Positions 8,373-18,444 of a DNA stretch of 64,000 nucleotides are shown one piece after another. Numbering within the stretch: position 1 is the stretch's first letter; each line of letters opens with the position of its first letter. Source of the stretch: Serinicoccus chungangensis (lineage in GTDB: Bacteria > Actinomycetota > Actinomycetes > Actinomycetales > Dermatophilaceae); NCBI RefSeq assembly GCF_001483745.1, contig NZ_LQBL01000002.1, positions 62,001 to 126,000 on the forward strand, in the 5' to 3' direction. The notes below the pieces were generated by a model. The model had not been told where the DNA came from, searched no databases, and saw only the letters and a program-made list of their open reading frames with translations. Made by a program: the position numbers and the translations under genes.

Positions 8373-8594
8373 GTGAGCACCCAGCAGAACCTGGCCTGGT
8401 GGCAGAAGCTGCTCGTCGCGCTGAAGCTGTGGCGCCCGGAGCACCGGACCGACCACCACGTGCGCAAGGAGATGGAGCGTCCCGAGATGCCGCCGGTGAC
8501 CGGGGCCTACGGCAACCGGCTGGTGACCTCGACGCGCCGCCGTCTGGTGCCGCAGCGGGGGGACGACGCCCCCATCACCAGCACGATGGACTGA
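8373..8594 (+). CDS. Small basic protein of unknown function
   Basis: A 73-residue protein beginning at GTG 8373 behind a clear ribosome binding site, GGAGGA, six bases upstream. The N-terminal half is tryptophan-rich and helical (QQNLAWWQKLLVALKLWRPE), followed by a charged segment with paired histidines and a C-terminal GAYGNRLVTSTRRRL. Predicted strongly basic; a peripheral membrane or nucleic-acid contact would fit but cannot be shown. I do not recognise the family. It sits alone between the divergent ABC exporter operon and the Lhr helicase, with its own untranslated leader. Unlike most first genes here it uses a Shine-Dalgarno sequence. Confidence 0.6.
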   Translation: MSTQQNLAWWQKLLVALKLWRPEHRTDHHVRKEMERPEMPPVTGAYGNRLVTSTRRRLVPQRGDDAPITSTMD

Positions 8595-8636
8595 GCCTCG
8601 ACGGCGTCTGTCGGTGGCGCGTGGCACAGTGACCGC

Positions 8637-11600
8637 GTGACCGGCAGCCAGCAGCGGGACAGCAGCCCCGACCCCCCGGACCCGGCGACGGTGCTGGGTC
8701 GGTTCTCGGCGCCCACGCGGGCCTGGTTCGAGGCGTCCTTCGCCGGCCCCACCGCCGCGCAGCTGGGGGCCTGGGACGCCATCAGCCGTCGTGAGCACAC
8801 GCTGGTCGTGGCACCGACCGGGTCGGGCAAGACCCTCTCGGCCTTCCTGTGGGCCATCGACCGGATCGTCAGCGGGCCCCGACCAGGGACTCCTTCCCCG
8901 TCCGGCGGGCGGACACCGACCGCGGAGGGGTCGCCGTCAGCGTCGGGAGACGCCCCGGCCGAGCAGCGGGGCCGGTGCCGGGTGCTCTACGTGTCGCCGC
9001 TCAAGGCGCTCGCCGTCGACGTGGAGCGCAACTTGCGCTCCCCCCTCGTCGGCATCGGCCACGCGGCCCGACGGCTCGGGGCCGCCGCGCCCGAGGTGTC
9101 GGTGGCCGTGCGCTCGGGAGACACCCCGGCCGCCGAGCGGCGGGCCTTCGCCAAGAACGGCGCGGAGATCCTCATCACCACGCCGGAGTCCCTCTTCCTG
9201 CTGCTCACCTCGCAGGCCCGCAGCGCCCTCACCGGGGTCGAGTCGGTCATTGTCGACGAGGTCCACGCCGTGGCGGGGACCAAGCGGGGCACCCACCTGG
9301 CCCTGACCCTGGACCGCCTCGACCACCTGCTGGAGCGGCCGGCCCAGCGGATCGGGCTCTCCGCGACCGTGCGACCGGTCGAGGAGGTCGCCCGCTACCT
9401 GGCCGGCGGGCGACCGGTGACCACCGTCCAGCCACCGTCCACCAAGAGCTGGGACCTCGAGGTCGTCGTGCCGATCCCCGACATGGCCGACCCCGGGGCC
9501 GCCGACCGTCCGGACGCCCCGGGCTCCGAGGTCGCGGCGCGCAGCGGCACCCCGCCGCCGGGGAGCGCGGACTGGGAGCACGAGGCCCAGCCGGTCGAGG
9601 TGGGCGAGGGTCCGGTGCTGCCGGAGCTCGACGACGACCCGCCGTCCGTGGGGGCGGGCCCGGTCCTGCCGGACCTCGACGGCACGGGCGCCGACCAGGA
9701 CGAGGACGTCTGGGCACCGGCCGCGGACCCCGAGGAGCGTGCCTCCATCTGGCCGCACATCGAGCGCCGGGTCGCCGACCTCGTCTCGGGGCAGACCTCC
9801 ACGCTCGTCTTCACCAACTCGCGCCGGGTGGCCGAGCGCTTCACCTCACGGCTCAACGAGGAGTGGGAGGACCGGCACTCCCGTCCCGGCGAGGGGGGCC
9901 ACGACGACCACCGCGACCACCACGACGACCACGACGACCGCGACCGTGACGGCGACGGCCCGGGAGGCGACGGCGGGCGGCATACCTCACGCACCCCGGC
10001 GCAGGTCATGGCGCAGTCCGGCGCGAGCGGCGGCGCCGCACCCGTGCTCGCCCGCGCCCACCACGGGTCGGTGAGCAAGGAGCAGCGCGCCCAGATCGAG
10101 GACGCCCTCAAGACGGGCCAGCTGCCGGCCGTCGTGGCGACCAGCAGCCTGGAGCTGGGCATCGACATGGGAGCGGTCGACCTCGTCGTCCAGGTCGCGA
10201 GCCCGCCCAGCGTCGCCTCCGGGCTGCAGCGGGTGGGTCGGGCCGGCCACCAGGTCGGGGCCACCAGCCACGGCGTCTTCTTCCCCACCCACCGGGCCGA
10301 CCTGGTGCAGACCGCCGTCGTGGTGGACCGCATGCGCCGCGGCGCGATCGAGCAGCTGGCGGTCCCCACCAACCCGCTCGACGTCCTGGCCCAGCAGGTC
10401 GTCGCCGTGCTGGCCATGGAGGACTGGTCCGTCACGGACCTCTTCGAGCTCGTGCGGCGCAGCGCCTCCTACGCCGCCCTCCCCCGCTCCCTGTTCGACG
10501 CCGTCCTCGACATGCTGGCCGGACGCTACCCCGGCGAGGACTTCTCCGACCTGCGCCCGCGCATCGTCTGGGACCGGGTGACCGACACCCTCAGCGCGCG
10601 TCGTGGGGCGCAGCTGCTGGCGGTCACCTCCGGGGGCACCATCCCCGACCGCGGCATGTATGCCGTGATGCTCGCCACCGGCGAGGGTCCCGGTCGCCGG
10701 GTCGGCGAGCTGGACGAGGAGATGGTCTACGAGTCCCGCGTCGGGGACGTGTTCACCCTGGGCACGACGAGCTGGCGGATCGAGGACATCACCCACGACC
10801 AGGTGCTGGTCACCCCCGCCCCGGGACAGATCGGCCGGCTCCCCTTCTGGAAGGGGGAGTCCCTCGGGCGTCCCGCCGAGCTGGGGGCCGCGGTCGGCGA
10901 GTTCGTGCGGCGGATCGCCGGGCAGCCCCGCGAGGCCGCGCTGGGCGCGCTCACCGAGCAGGGCCTCGACGGGTTCGCCGCCGACAACCTCGTGACCTAC
11001 CTGGGTGACCAGCGCGAGGCCGTGGGCCACCTGCCTGACGACCGCACCCTCGTCGTCGAGCGCTTCCGCGACGAGATCGGCGACTGGCGCGTGGTGGTGC
11101 ACTCGCCGTGGGGCAGCCCCGTGCACGCCCCGTGGGCGCTGTGCCTCGCCGCGCGGATGCGGGAGCGCTTCGGCACCGACGTGCAGGCGCTGGCCGCCGA
11201 CGACGGCATCGTGCTGCGCCTGCCCGACCTCGGGGGCTGGGACGACCCCGAGGGCCCCGGCCCTGCCGACGACGCGACGGACGGCTCCCGGAGCGGTGGC
11301 CCTGGCGGCGCTCGGGGAGGCGGCTCGGAGGCGGCCCGGCTGGACGCCGAGATCGCCGAGCTGCTCACCCTCGACCCGGACGAGGTCGCGGACCTGGTGA
11401 CCCAGGAGATCGGGGGCTCGGCGCTGTTCGCCTCCCGCTTCCGGGAGTGCGCGGCGCGGGCGCTGCTGCTGCCCCGCCGCAACCCCGGCAAGCGGCAGCC
11501 GCTGTGGCAGCAGCGGCAGCGCTCCGCCCAGCTGCTCGAGGTGGCTGCCCGCTACCCCACCTTCCCCATCGTGCTGGAGGCGGTGCGCGAGTGCGTCCAG

Positions 11601-13802
11601 GACGTCTACGACGTCGACGCCCTGCGCGAGCTCATGCGGCGCCTCGCCGCCCGTGAGGTCCGGCTGGTCTCGGTGGTCAGCCAGCGCCCCTCCCCCTTCG
11701 CCTCCTCACTGCTCATGGGCTACATCGCGCAGTTCCTCTACGAGGGGGACTCGCCGCTGGCGGAGCGGCGCGCGGCGGCCCTCTCCCTCGACGCCGGCCT
11801 GCTCGCCGAGCTGCTCGGCCGCGGCGAGGGCGCCGCGCTGCGCGACCTGCTGGACCCCGAGGTGGTCGCCCGCACCGGGGCCGAGCTGCAGCGACTGGCC
11901 CCGGACCGGCAGGCCCGCGACCCCGAGGAGGTCGTGGACCTCCTGCGGGTGCTCGGACCGCTCAGCCGGCTGGAGGTGGCCGAGCGCACGACCGAGGAGG
12001 GCAGGGACCACGTCGAGAGCTGGATCGCCTCCCTCCTGGACTCCCGGCGGGTCATCGAGGTGCGCATCGCCGGCGAGCAGCGCCTGGCCGACGCGCAGGA
12101 CGCCGCGCGCCTGCGCGACGCGTTGGGGGTCGCGATGCCGGTCGGGGTGCCGGCGACCTTCCTCGAGGGCGTGGAGGACCCGCTCGGCGACCTCGTCGTC
12201 CGGCACGCGCGCACCCACACCCCCTTCACGGTCGGGTCGCTGGCGACCCGCCTCGGGCTCGGCACGGCGGTGGTCCGCGACGCCGTGCGGCGCCAGGTGT
12301 CGTCGGGACGGCTGGTGGTGGGCGCCCTGGCCCCGTCCGGTACCGGCGACGAGGACGTCTGCGACGCCGAGGTGCTGCGGCTGCTGCGCCGCCGCTCCCT
12401 GGCGGCCCTGCGGCAGGAGGTGGAGCCGGTCACCCAGGCCACCTACGCGCGGTTCCTGCCCCGGTGGCAGTCGGTCGGGGAGCTGCGCGGGCTGGACGGC
12501 ACGGTGCGCGCGGTGGAGCAGCTGGCCGGGGCCCGGATCCCCGCCTCGGCCCTGGAGTCGCTCGTCCTGCCGGCCCGGGTCGTCGACTACTCCCCCGCGA
12601 TGCTCGACGAGCTCATGAGCGCGGGCGAGGTGCTGTGGCAGGGTCACGGGTCGCTGCCCGGCGACGACGGCTGGATCTCCCTGCACCTGGCGGACACCGC
12701 GCACCTGACGATGACGCCGGCCCCGGAGCGGTCGGCCGGGGCGGCCGAGGAGGCGTCGACCGACGAGCTGGGCGAGACCGCGCGTGGTGTGCTCGAGGTG
12801 CTGGAGCGGGTGGCCGGCGGCGCCTACTTCTTCCGTGCCCTCAGCGACGCCGTCGGCTCGCTGGACGACCAGCAGCTGGCCGGCACCCTGTGGGAGCTGG
12901 TGTGGACCGGCCGCGTCAGTGCCGACACCTATGCCCCGGTCCGGGCGCTGCTCGCCGGTGGCCGGACCACCCACAAGGCGCGACGTGCCCCCTCGCGCAC
13001 GGGCCGCTGGTCACGTACCTCGGTGGGCCTGGCGGCCTCGCGTGGTGGTGGCGCCTCCCGCCCCGGACGACCCACGCGGTCCGGCCCCCCGGCCACCGTC
13101 GGCCGGTGGTCGCTCCTCCCCGCCGTCGAGACGGACCCGACGGTGCGCGCGCTGGCGGGCGCCGAGCAGCTGCTGGACCGCTACGGCGTGCTGACCCGGG
13201 GCTCGGTCGTGGCCGAGGGCGTGCCGGGCGGGTTCGCCGGGGTCTACCGCGTGCTGTCCGGGGCCGAGGAGGTCGGGCGGGTCCGCCGCGGGTATGTCGT
13301 GGAGGGGCTCGGCGCCGCGCAGTTCGGCAGCAGCGGAGCCATCGACCGGCTCCGTGCCCTCAGCCACGAGCGCCGGCCCGGGTCCTCGTCCGACGGACCC
13401 GACGCGGGCCCCGAGGTCGTCCTGCTCGCCGCGACCGACCCGGCGAGCCCGTTCGGGGCGAGCGTGCCCTGGCCCGAGCGCGGCGACGACGAGGGTTCGC
13501 ACCGTCCCGCGCGCAAGGCCGGTTCCATGGTCGTCCTGGTGGACGGCGCCCTGGCGCTCTACCTCGAACGCGGTGGCCGCCGGGCCCTCACCATGGAGAT
13601 GCCGCCCGAGGCCGCCCCCGACGTGGTCTGGCCCGCCGCGGCCCGCGCCCTCGTCACCGCCGTCCGCCGCGGTTCGGTCAGCGGGCTGACCATCGCCACG
13701 ATCGACGGCGGGGGCGCCCTCTCCTCCTCGCACCCGCTCGCCGTCGCGCTCGCCGAGGCCGGTTTCCACACCGCTCCCCAAGGACTACGGCTCCGCCGCT
13801 GA
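8637..13802 (+). CDS. lhr: Lhr-type ATP-dependent DNA helicase
   Basis: A 1721-residue superfamily 2 helicase, beginning at GTG 8637. Walker A is APTGSGKTLSAFLWAIDRI, the DExH box reads VDEVHAVAG, motif III is LSATV and motif VI is VGRAGHQVG. The remainder contains the winged-helix and long C-terminal region that make Lhr proteins 1500 residues or more. Lhr tracks 3'-5' on single-stranded DNA and unwinds RNA:DNA hybrids; mycobacterial Lhr belongs to a DNA-damage regulon. Two poorly conserved inserts interrupt the helicase core: an acidic Pro/Gly-rich stretch (about 9500-9730) and a His/Asp-rich stretch at 9900-9960. In Mycobacterium lhr is followed directly by nei; here three resistance- and kinase-like genes separate them. 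Confidence 0.93.
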   Translation: MTGSQQRDSSPDPPDPATVLGRFSAPTRAWFEASFAGPTAAQLGAWDAISRREHTLVVAPTGSGKTLSAFLWAIDRIVSGPRPGTPSPSGGRTPTAEGSPSASGDAPAEQRGRCRVLYVSPLKALAVDVERNLRSPLVGIGHAARRLGAAAPEVSVAVRSGDTPAAERRAFAKNGAEILITTPESLFLLLTSQARSALTGVESVIVDEVHAVAGTKRGTHLALTLDRLDHLLERPAQRIGLSATVRPVEEVARYLAGGRPVTTVQPPSTKSWDLEVVVPIPDMADPGAADRPDAPGSEVAARSGTPPPGSADWEHEAQPVEVGEGPVLPELDDDPPSVGAGPVLPDLDGTGADQDEDVWAPAADPEERASIWPHIERRVADLVSGQTSTLVFTNSRRVAERFTSRLNEEWEDRHSRPGEGGHDDHRDHHDDHDDRDRDGDGPGGDGGRHTSRTPAQVMAQSGASGGAAPVLARAHHGSVSKEQRAQIEDALKTGQLPAVVATSSLELGIDMGAVDLVVQVASPPSVASGLQRVGRAGHQVGATSHGVFFPTHRADLVQTAVVVDRMRRGAIEQLAVPTNPLDVLAQQVVAVLAMEDWSVTDLFELVRRSASYAALPRSLFDAVLDMLAGRYPGEDFSDLRPRIVWDRVTDTLSARRGAQLLAVTSGGTIPDRGMYAVMLATGEGPGRRVGELDEEMVYESRVGDVFTLGTTSWRIEDITHDQVLVTPAPGQIGRLPFWKGESLGRPAELGAAVGEFVRRIAGQPREAALGALTEQGLDGFAADNLVTYLGDQREAVGHLPDDRTLVVERFRDEIGDWRVVVHSPWGSPVHAPWALCLAARMRERFGTDVQALAADDGIVLRLPDLGGWDDPEGPGPADDATDGSRSGGPGGARGGGSEAARLDAEIAELLTLDPDEVADLVTQEIGGSALFASRFRECAARALLLPRRNPGKRQPLWQQRQRSAQLLEVAARYPTFPIVLEAVRECVQDVYDVDALRELMRRLAAREVRLVSVVSQRPSPFASSLLMGYIAQFLYEGDSPLAERRAAALSLDAGLLAELLGRGEGAALRDLLDPEVVARTGAELQRLAPDRQARDPEEVVDLLRVLGPLSRLEVAERTTEEGRDHVESWIASLLDSRRVIEVRIAGEQRLADAQDAARLRDALGVAMPVGVPATFLEGVEDPLGDLVVRHARTHTPFTVGSLATRLGLGTAVVRDAVRRQVSSGRLVVGALAPSGTGDEDVCDAEVLRLLRRRSLAALRQEVEPVTQATYARFLPRWQSVGELRGLDGTVRAVEQLAGARIPASALESLVLPARVVDYSPAMLDELMSAGEVLWQGHGSLPGDDGWISLHLADTAHLTMTPAPERSAGAAEEASTDELGETARGVLEVLERVAGGAYFFRALSDAVGSLDDQQLAGTLWELVWTGRVSADTYAPVRALLAGGRTTHKARRAPSRTGRWSRTSVGLAASRGGGASRPGRPTRSGPPATVGRWSLLPAVETDPTVRALAGAEQLLDRYGVLTRGSVVAEGVPGGFAGVYRVLSGAEEVGRVRRGYVVEGLGAAQFGSSGAIDRLRALSHERRPGSSSDGPDAGPEVVLLAATDPASPFGASVPWPERGDDEGSHRPARKAGSMVVLVDGALALYLERGGRRALTMEMPPEAAPDVVWPAAARALVTAVRRGSVSGLTIATIDGGGALSSSHPLAVALAEAGFHTAPQGLRLRR

Positions 13803-13813
13803 CGCCGCCCCCC

Positions 13814-13819
13814 TAGCCT
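13814..13819 (+). promoter_or_regulatory. -10 TAGCCT for phosphotransferase gene
   Basis: TAGCCT ends 6 nt before the GTG at 13826 and only 3 nt before the GTG at 13823, which favours the second GTG as the start. Confidence 0.5.
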
Positions 13820-13825
13820 GGGGTG

Positions 13826-14764
13826 GTGCACGAGCCACCCCGCAGCGTCACGGCAGACCAGGTCCTGAGCCAGGTCCGCTCCCTGTGGGACAGCCGGGTG
13901 GTCGGCGTGCAGCACCTGGCCGTCGGGTTCGGGGCCTGGCACTGGCGCGCCGACGTCCCCGGCGGGGATGGACACCCCCAGCCCGGCTACTTCGTCAGCC
14001 TCGACCCTCCGTGGTGGCACTCCGCGGCGACCCTGGAGGCGACGTATGCCGCCGCGGCCTCCTTGGGCGAGACCCTCGCGTTCGTCCATCCGTGCGTGCG
14101 GACCTCGACCGGCAGGTTCACCAGCCGCGCCGGTGACGGCAGCCTCAGCCTGACGTCGTGGGTGCCCGGCCACCGACCAGGATCGCTCGGGCCGGAGGCG
14201 GTCCGGGCCCTGGCCGACCTCCATGCGAGCCGGCCGCCGGAGGGGATCCTCACCTGGGAGCCCTCGGTCGGACCAGACCTGGTGGACCACCTCTCGGAGT
14301 GGACCCGCAGCGCGTGGACGGACGGTCCCCTGGGCGAGGCGGCGCGAGACGCCGTCCGGGCAGGGGCTGCCGACGTCCGACGTGGCCTGGCGGACTACCT
14401 CCGGCTCGTCGAGCGTCTCGACCCCCACACCTACGTGCCCACCCACGGCGAGCCCGGGGTGCACAACCTGTGGCGGGCGGACGACGGTCGCCTGCTGCTG
14501 CTGGACTGGGAGACGCTGCGCCTCGCGCCTCCTGAGCGCGACGTGGTCGCGGGCTATGCCTCCGCGATCCCCCACGACCCGGCGTTGCTGCACCTCTTCC
14601 GGCTGGAGTGGCAGCTGGGCGAGGTCGGCTCCTACAGCGCCTGGCTCCGCGGCCCCCACGACGACGACGAGGACACCCGCACCGCCCTGGGCGGGCTGCG
14701 CGCGGAGCTGGACGGTCTGCGGACCTCGACTATCCGGTCGCGCCGGGCGGAGGGGAACGCCTAG
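13826..14764 (+). CDS. Aminoglycoside phosphotransferase-like (APH/choline kinase fold) protein
   Basis: A 312-residue protein with a C-terminal kinase-like half. THGEPGVHNLW carries the catalytic loop HG(D/E)xxxxN of the aminoglycoside phosphotransferase fold, with Glu replacing the usual catalytic Asp, and LLLLDWETLRLAPPERDV matches the metal-binding IDWE element plus the following PxxRD. The family phosphorylates aminoglycosides, macrolides, choline or sugars. Glu at the base position is seen in some members but weakens a prediction of full activity. The stop codon TAG at 14762-14764 is the first half of the TAGGCT promoter for the following leader ORF and ABC-F gene, so the two units abut. 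Resistance or metabolic role cannot be separated by sequence. Confidence 0.75.
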   Translation: MHEPPRSVTADQVLSQVRSLWDSRVVGVQHLAVGFGAWHWRADVPGGDGHPQPGYFVSLDPPWWHSAATLEATYAAAASLGETLAFVHPCVRTSTGRFTSRAGDGSLSLTSWVPGHRPGSLGPEAVRALADLHASRPPEGILTWEPSVGPDLVDHLSEWTRSAWTDGPLGEAARDAVRAGAADVRRGLADYLRLVERLDPHTYVPTHGEPGVHNLWRADDGRLLLLDWETLRLAPPERDVVAGYASAIPHDPALLHLFRLEWQLGEVGSYSAWLRGPHDDDEDTRTALGGLRAELDGLRTSTIRSRRAEGNA

Positions 14765-14767
14765 GCT
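14762..14767 (+). promoter_or_regulatory. -10 TAGGCT for leader ORF and ABC-F gene
   Basis: TAGGCT overlaps the TAG stop of the phosphotransferase gene and ends 7 nt before the ATG of a 4-codon ORF, exactly the leaderless spacing used by other genes in the window. Confidence 0.55.
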
Positions 14768-14774
14768 CGGCCTC

Positions 14775-14789
14775 ATGTGGATCTCCTGA
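14775..14789 (+). CDS. Candidate regulatory leader peptide MWIS
   Basis: ATG TGG ATC TCC TGA forms a 4-codon ORF whose ATG stands 7 nt after a TAGGCT hexamer, so it would be the first thing translated on the transcript. The main ABC-F start lies 49 nt beyond its stop. Ribosome-stalling leader peptides upstream of ABC-F resistance genes are established (for example msrD and vmlR attenuation). Its TCTCC (14782-14786) is complementary to GGAGA in the ABC-F ribosome binding site (14831-14835). That it is translated and regulatory is inference. Confidence 0.45.
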   Translation: MWIS

Positions 14790-14838
14790 GGCTGCCCTCC
14801 GCAGCGCGCCCGCCCGCCCCAGCTGCCCCGGGAGACCC
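14790..14838 (+). promoter_or_regulatory. Possible attenuator leader before ABC-F gene
   Basis: GCTGC at 14791-14795 can pair with GCAGC at 14801-14805, or that GCAGC can pair instead with GCTGC at 14822-14826, giving two mutually exclusive stems just before the GGGAGA ribosome binding site (14830-14835). The stems are only 5 bp, so the structure needs folding and experimental support. Confidence 0.3.
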
Positions 14839-16577
<1,739 letters not shown>

Positions 16578-16581
<4 letters not shown>

Positions 16582-17594
16582 GGGCACCCGACATCACCCG
16601 GCGCACCGGCCTGAACCGGACGGTGCTGCTGCGCCCGGGTGCGCCCTGGCACGGGCGACCCGCCGGACGGGTGCTCGGCGCCACCGGGCTGTCCTCGACG
16701 GTCCGGGCCGCGGCGTCCGAGGCCGGCGCCGGGACGGATGGTGCGCCGCTGCAGGCGCTCGACCGTGCCCTGCTCGCCGGGGACCCGTGGGCGCAGGAGG
16801 TCGCCGGGGCCTGGGTCGACGCCCTGTCACACCTCCTGCGGACCCTGCGCGAGCCCACCGACGTCGACCGCGACGCCCGCCCCGAGTGGGACGACGCCGA
16901 CTGGGCCAGGTGGTCCTCGGCGTCCCGCGTCCTTCTGTGCGGTGGTGTCGTGGCCGGTGAGCTGGGAGTCAGGGCAGCCGATGACCCGGGGGTGCGTGCG
17001 CACCGGGCCGAGGTGGCGCAGGATCCCGCTCACGCCTGCCTCCACGGACTCGCGGGCGGTGACGACGGGCCCGTCCTCGTCCTGGACCTCGGCCACTCCA
17101 GCATCATGGCGGCGACGGTCAGCGACGGCGCGCTCGGCCCCCCGGCCACGGTGCCGGTGCCGTGGCACCCGTTCGACACGGACACCTGGCCGTCGCCCGA
17201 CGCCCTCCTGGACCTCGTGGCGGCCGCGTGCCGCACGGTGCTGCCCGCTCCCGGGAGCCTCGGGCCGCTGCGGGTCAGGGTGGCCGTCGCCAACTACGTC
17301 GTCGACGGCCGGCTCGACGACGACCAGACCTACGGGACGCTCGCCCGTCCCGGCGCGGACCCTCGCGACACCCTGTCGACCGAGCTGTCCGACCGCCTCG
17401 CGCGCCCGGTCCGGGTCGAGGTGCTCGTCAACGACGGCGCCGCCGCCGCCCTCTCCGTCGAGCCCCACGCCACCCTGCCCGCAGCCGACGCCCCGACCAC
17501 CGCCGGCGGGGGACGAGGGCCGCTCACCGCCGCGCCGGCTGCCGCGGTGATCAGCATCGGCACCTCTCTCGGGGTGGGGTTCGCCGGTGCCTGA
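16578..17594 (+). CDS. ASKHA-fold sugar kinase-like protein of unknown substrate
   Basis: A 338-residue protein whose GTG overlaps the ABC-F stop by 4 bases (GTGA). LVLDLGHSSIMAATV resembles the phosphate-1 loop, RVEVLVNDGAAAALS the adenosine-proximal connecting segment, and AVISIGTSLGVGFAGA at the extreme C-terminus the phosphate-2 loop of acetate/sugar kinase-Hsp70-actin (ASKHA) proteins. No ROK zinc motif is present. The protein ends immediately after the phosphate-2 loop, so the usual C-terminal lobe after it is missing and activity is doubtful. Its last 8 bases overlap the nei start, indicating translational coupling. It could be a degenerate N-acetylglucosamine kinase-like protein; I would not assign a substrate. 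Confidence 0.55.
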
Positions 17595-18444
17595 GGGCGA
17601 CGCGGTCTGGCGGACGGCCCGACGGCTGCACCAGGCCCTGGCCGATGAGGTGCTCGAGGGCTCCGACGTGCGGGTCCCGGCGCACGCGACGGCCGACCTG
17701 TCCGGACGCCGCACCCTCGAGGTCGTGCCCCGCGGCAAGCACCTGCTCCACCGGGTCGAGGGAGACGTCACCGTGCACAGCCACCTGCGCATGGAGGGGT
17801 CCTGGCGCGTCCACCCGGTGGCGCGCCGGCACGCGCTGGGGCGACGACATACCGTGCGTATGCTGGTGTGGACCGGGCGCCGGGTCGCGGTGGGCGACTC
17901 CCTGGGGATGCTCGAGCTGGTGCGCACCAGCGAGGAGCACCGCGTGGTCGGCCACCTCGGCCCCGACCTGCTGGACCCCGCGTACGACGCCGAGCTCGCC
18001 CTCGACCACGTGCGCTCGGACCCGACGCGCACCATCACCGAGGCCTGCCTCGACCAGCGCAACGTGGCCGGCATGGGCACGATCTTCACCGCCGAGCCGC
18101 TCTTCCTCCTCGGGATCAACCCGTGGACGCCCGTCGGCGAGCTGGCGGAGGACCAGGTGCGCGAGCTGCTCGCGCTGGCCCGCCGGCTGCTCGTCGTCAG
18201 CTGCCGCGCGGGTCGGACGACCATCACCGGGCGGGGTGACGTCAACGAGGACGACGCCTGGGTGCACGGGCGCATGGGGCTGCCGTGCAAGCGCTGCGGC
18301 ACGACCATCCGGCTGGCGCCGATCGGACGTCAGCCGCAGGAACGCGTGATGTTCTCGTGCCCGCACTGCCAGGGTGGTCGCGCCCCGACCGACGACGGGC
18401 GCCCGCAGTCACCCCTCGGCCACGGGCGGCGGCCGACCTACTGA
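17587..18444 (+). CDS. Fpg/Nei family DNA glycosylase (Nei-like)
   Basis: A 285-residue base-excision repair glycosylase. After the initiator the sequence is PEGD: Pro2 is the Schiff-base nucleophile and Glu3 the proton donor of the Fpg/Nei family. The helix-two-turn-helix core includes CLDQRNVAGMGTIFTAEPLF, and CKRCGTTI...FSCPHCQ near residues 236-262 is the C-terminal zinc finger that reads the opposite base. PEGD rather than PELPE argues for the Nei (endonuclease VIII) branch that removes oxidised pyrimidines. It starts at GTG 17587, overlapping the previous gene by 8 bases. Its stop overlaps the convergent PP-loop gene by 7 bases, tail to tail. Confidence 0.9.
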   Translation: MPEGDAVWRTARRLHQALADEVLEGSDVRVPAHATADLSGRRTLEVVPRGKHLLHRVEGDVTVHSHLRMEGSWRVHPVARRHALGRRHTVRMLVWTGRRVAVGDSLGMLELVRTSEEHRVVGHLGPDLLDPAYDAELALDHVRSDPTRTITEACLDQRNVAGMGTIFTAEPLFLLGINPWTPVGELAEDQVRELLALARRLLVVSCRAGRTTITGRGDVNEDDAWVHGRMGLPCKRCGTTIRLAPIGRQPQERVMFSCPHCQGGRAPTDDGRPQSPLGHGRRPTY

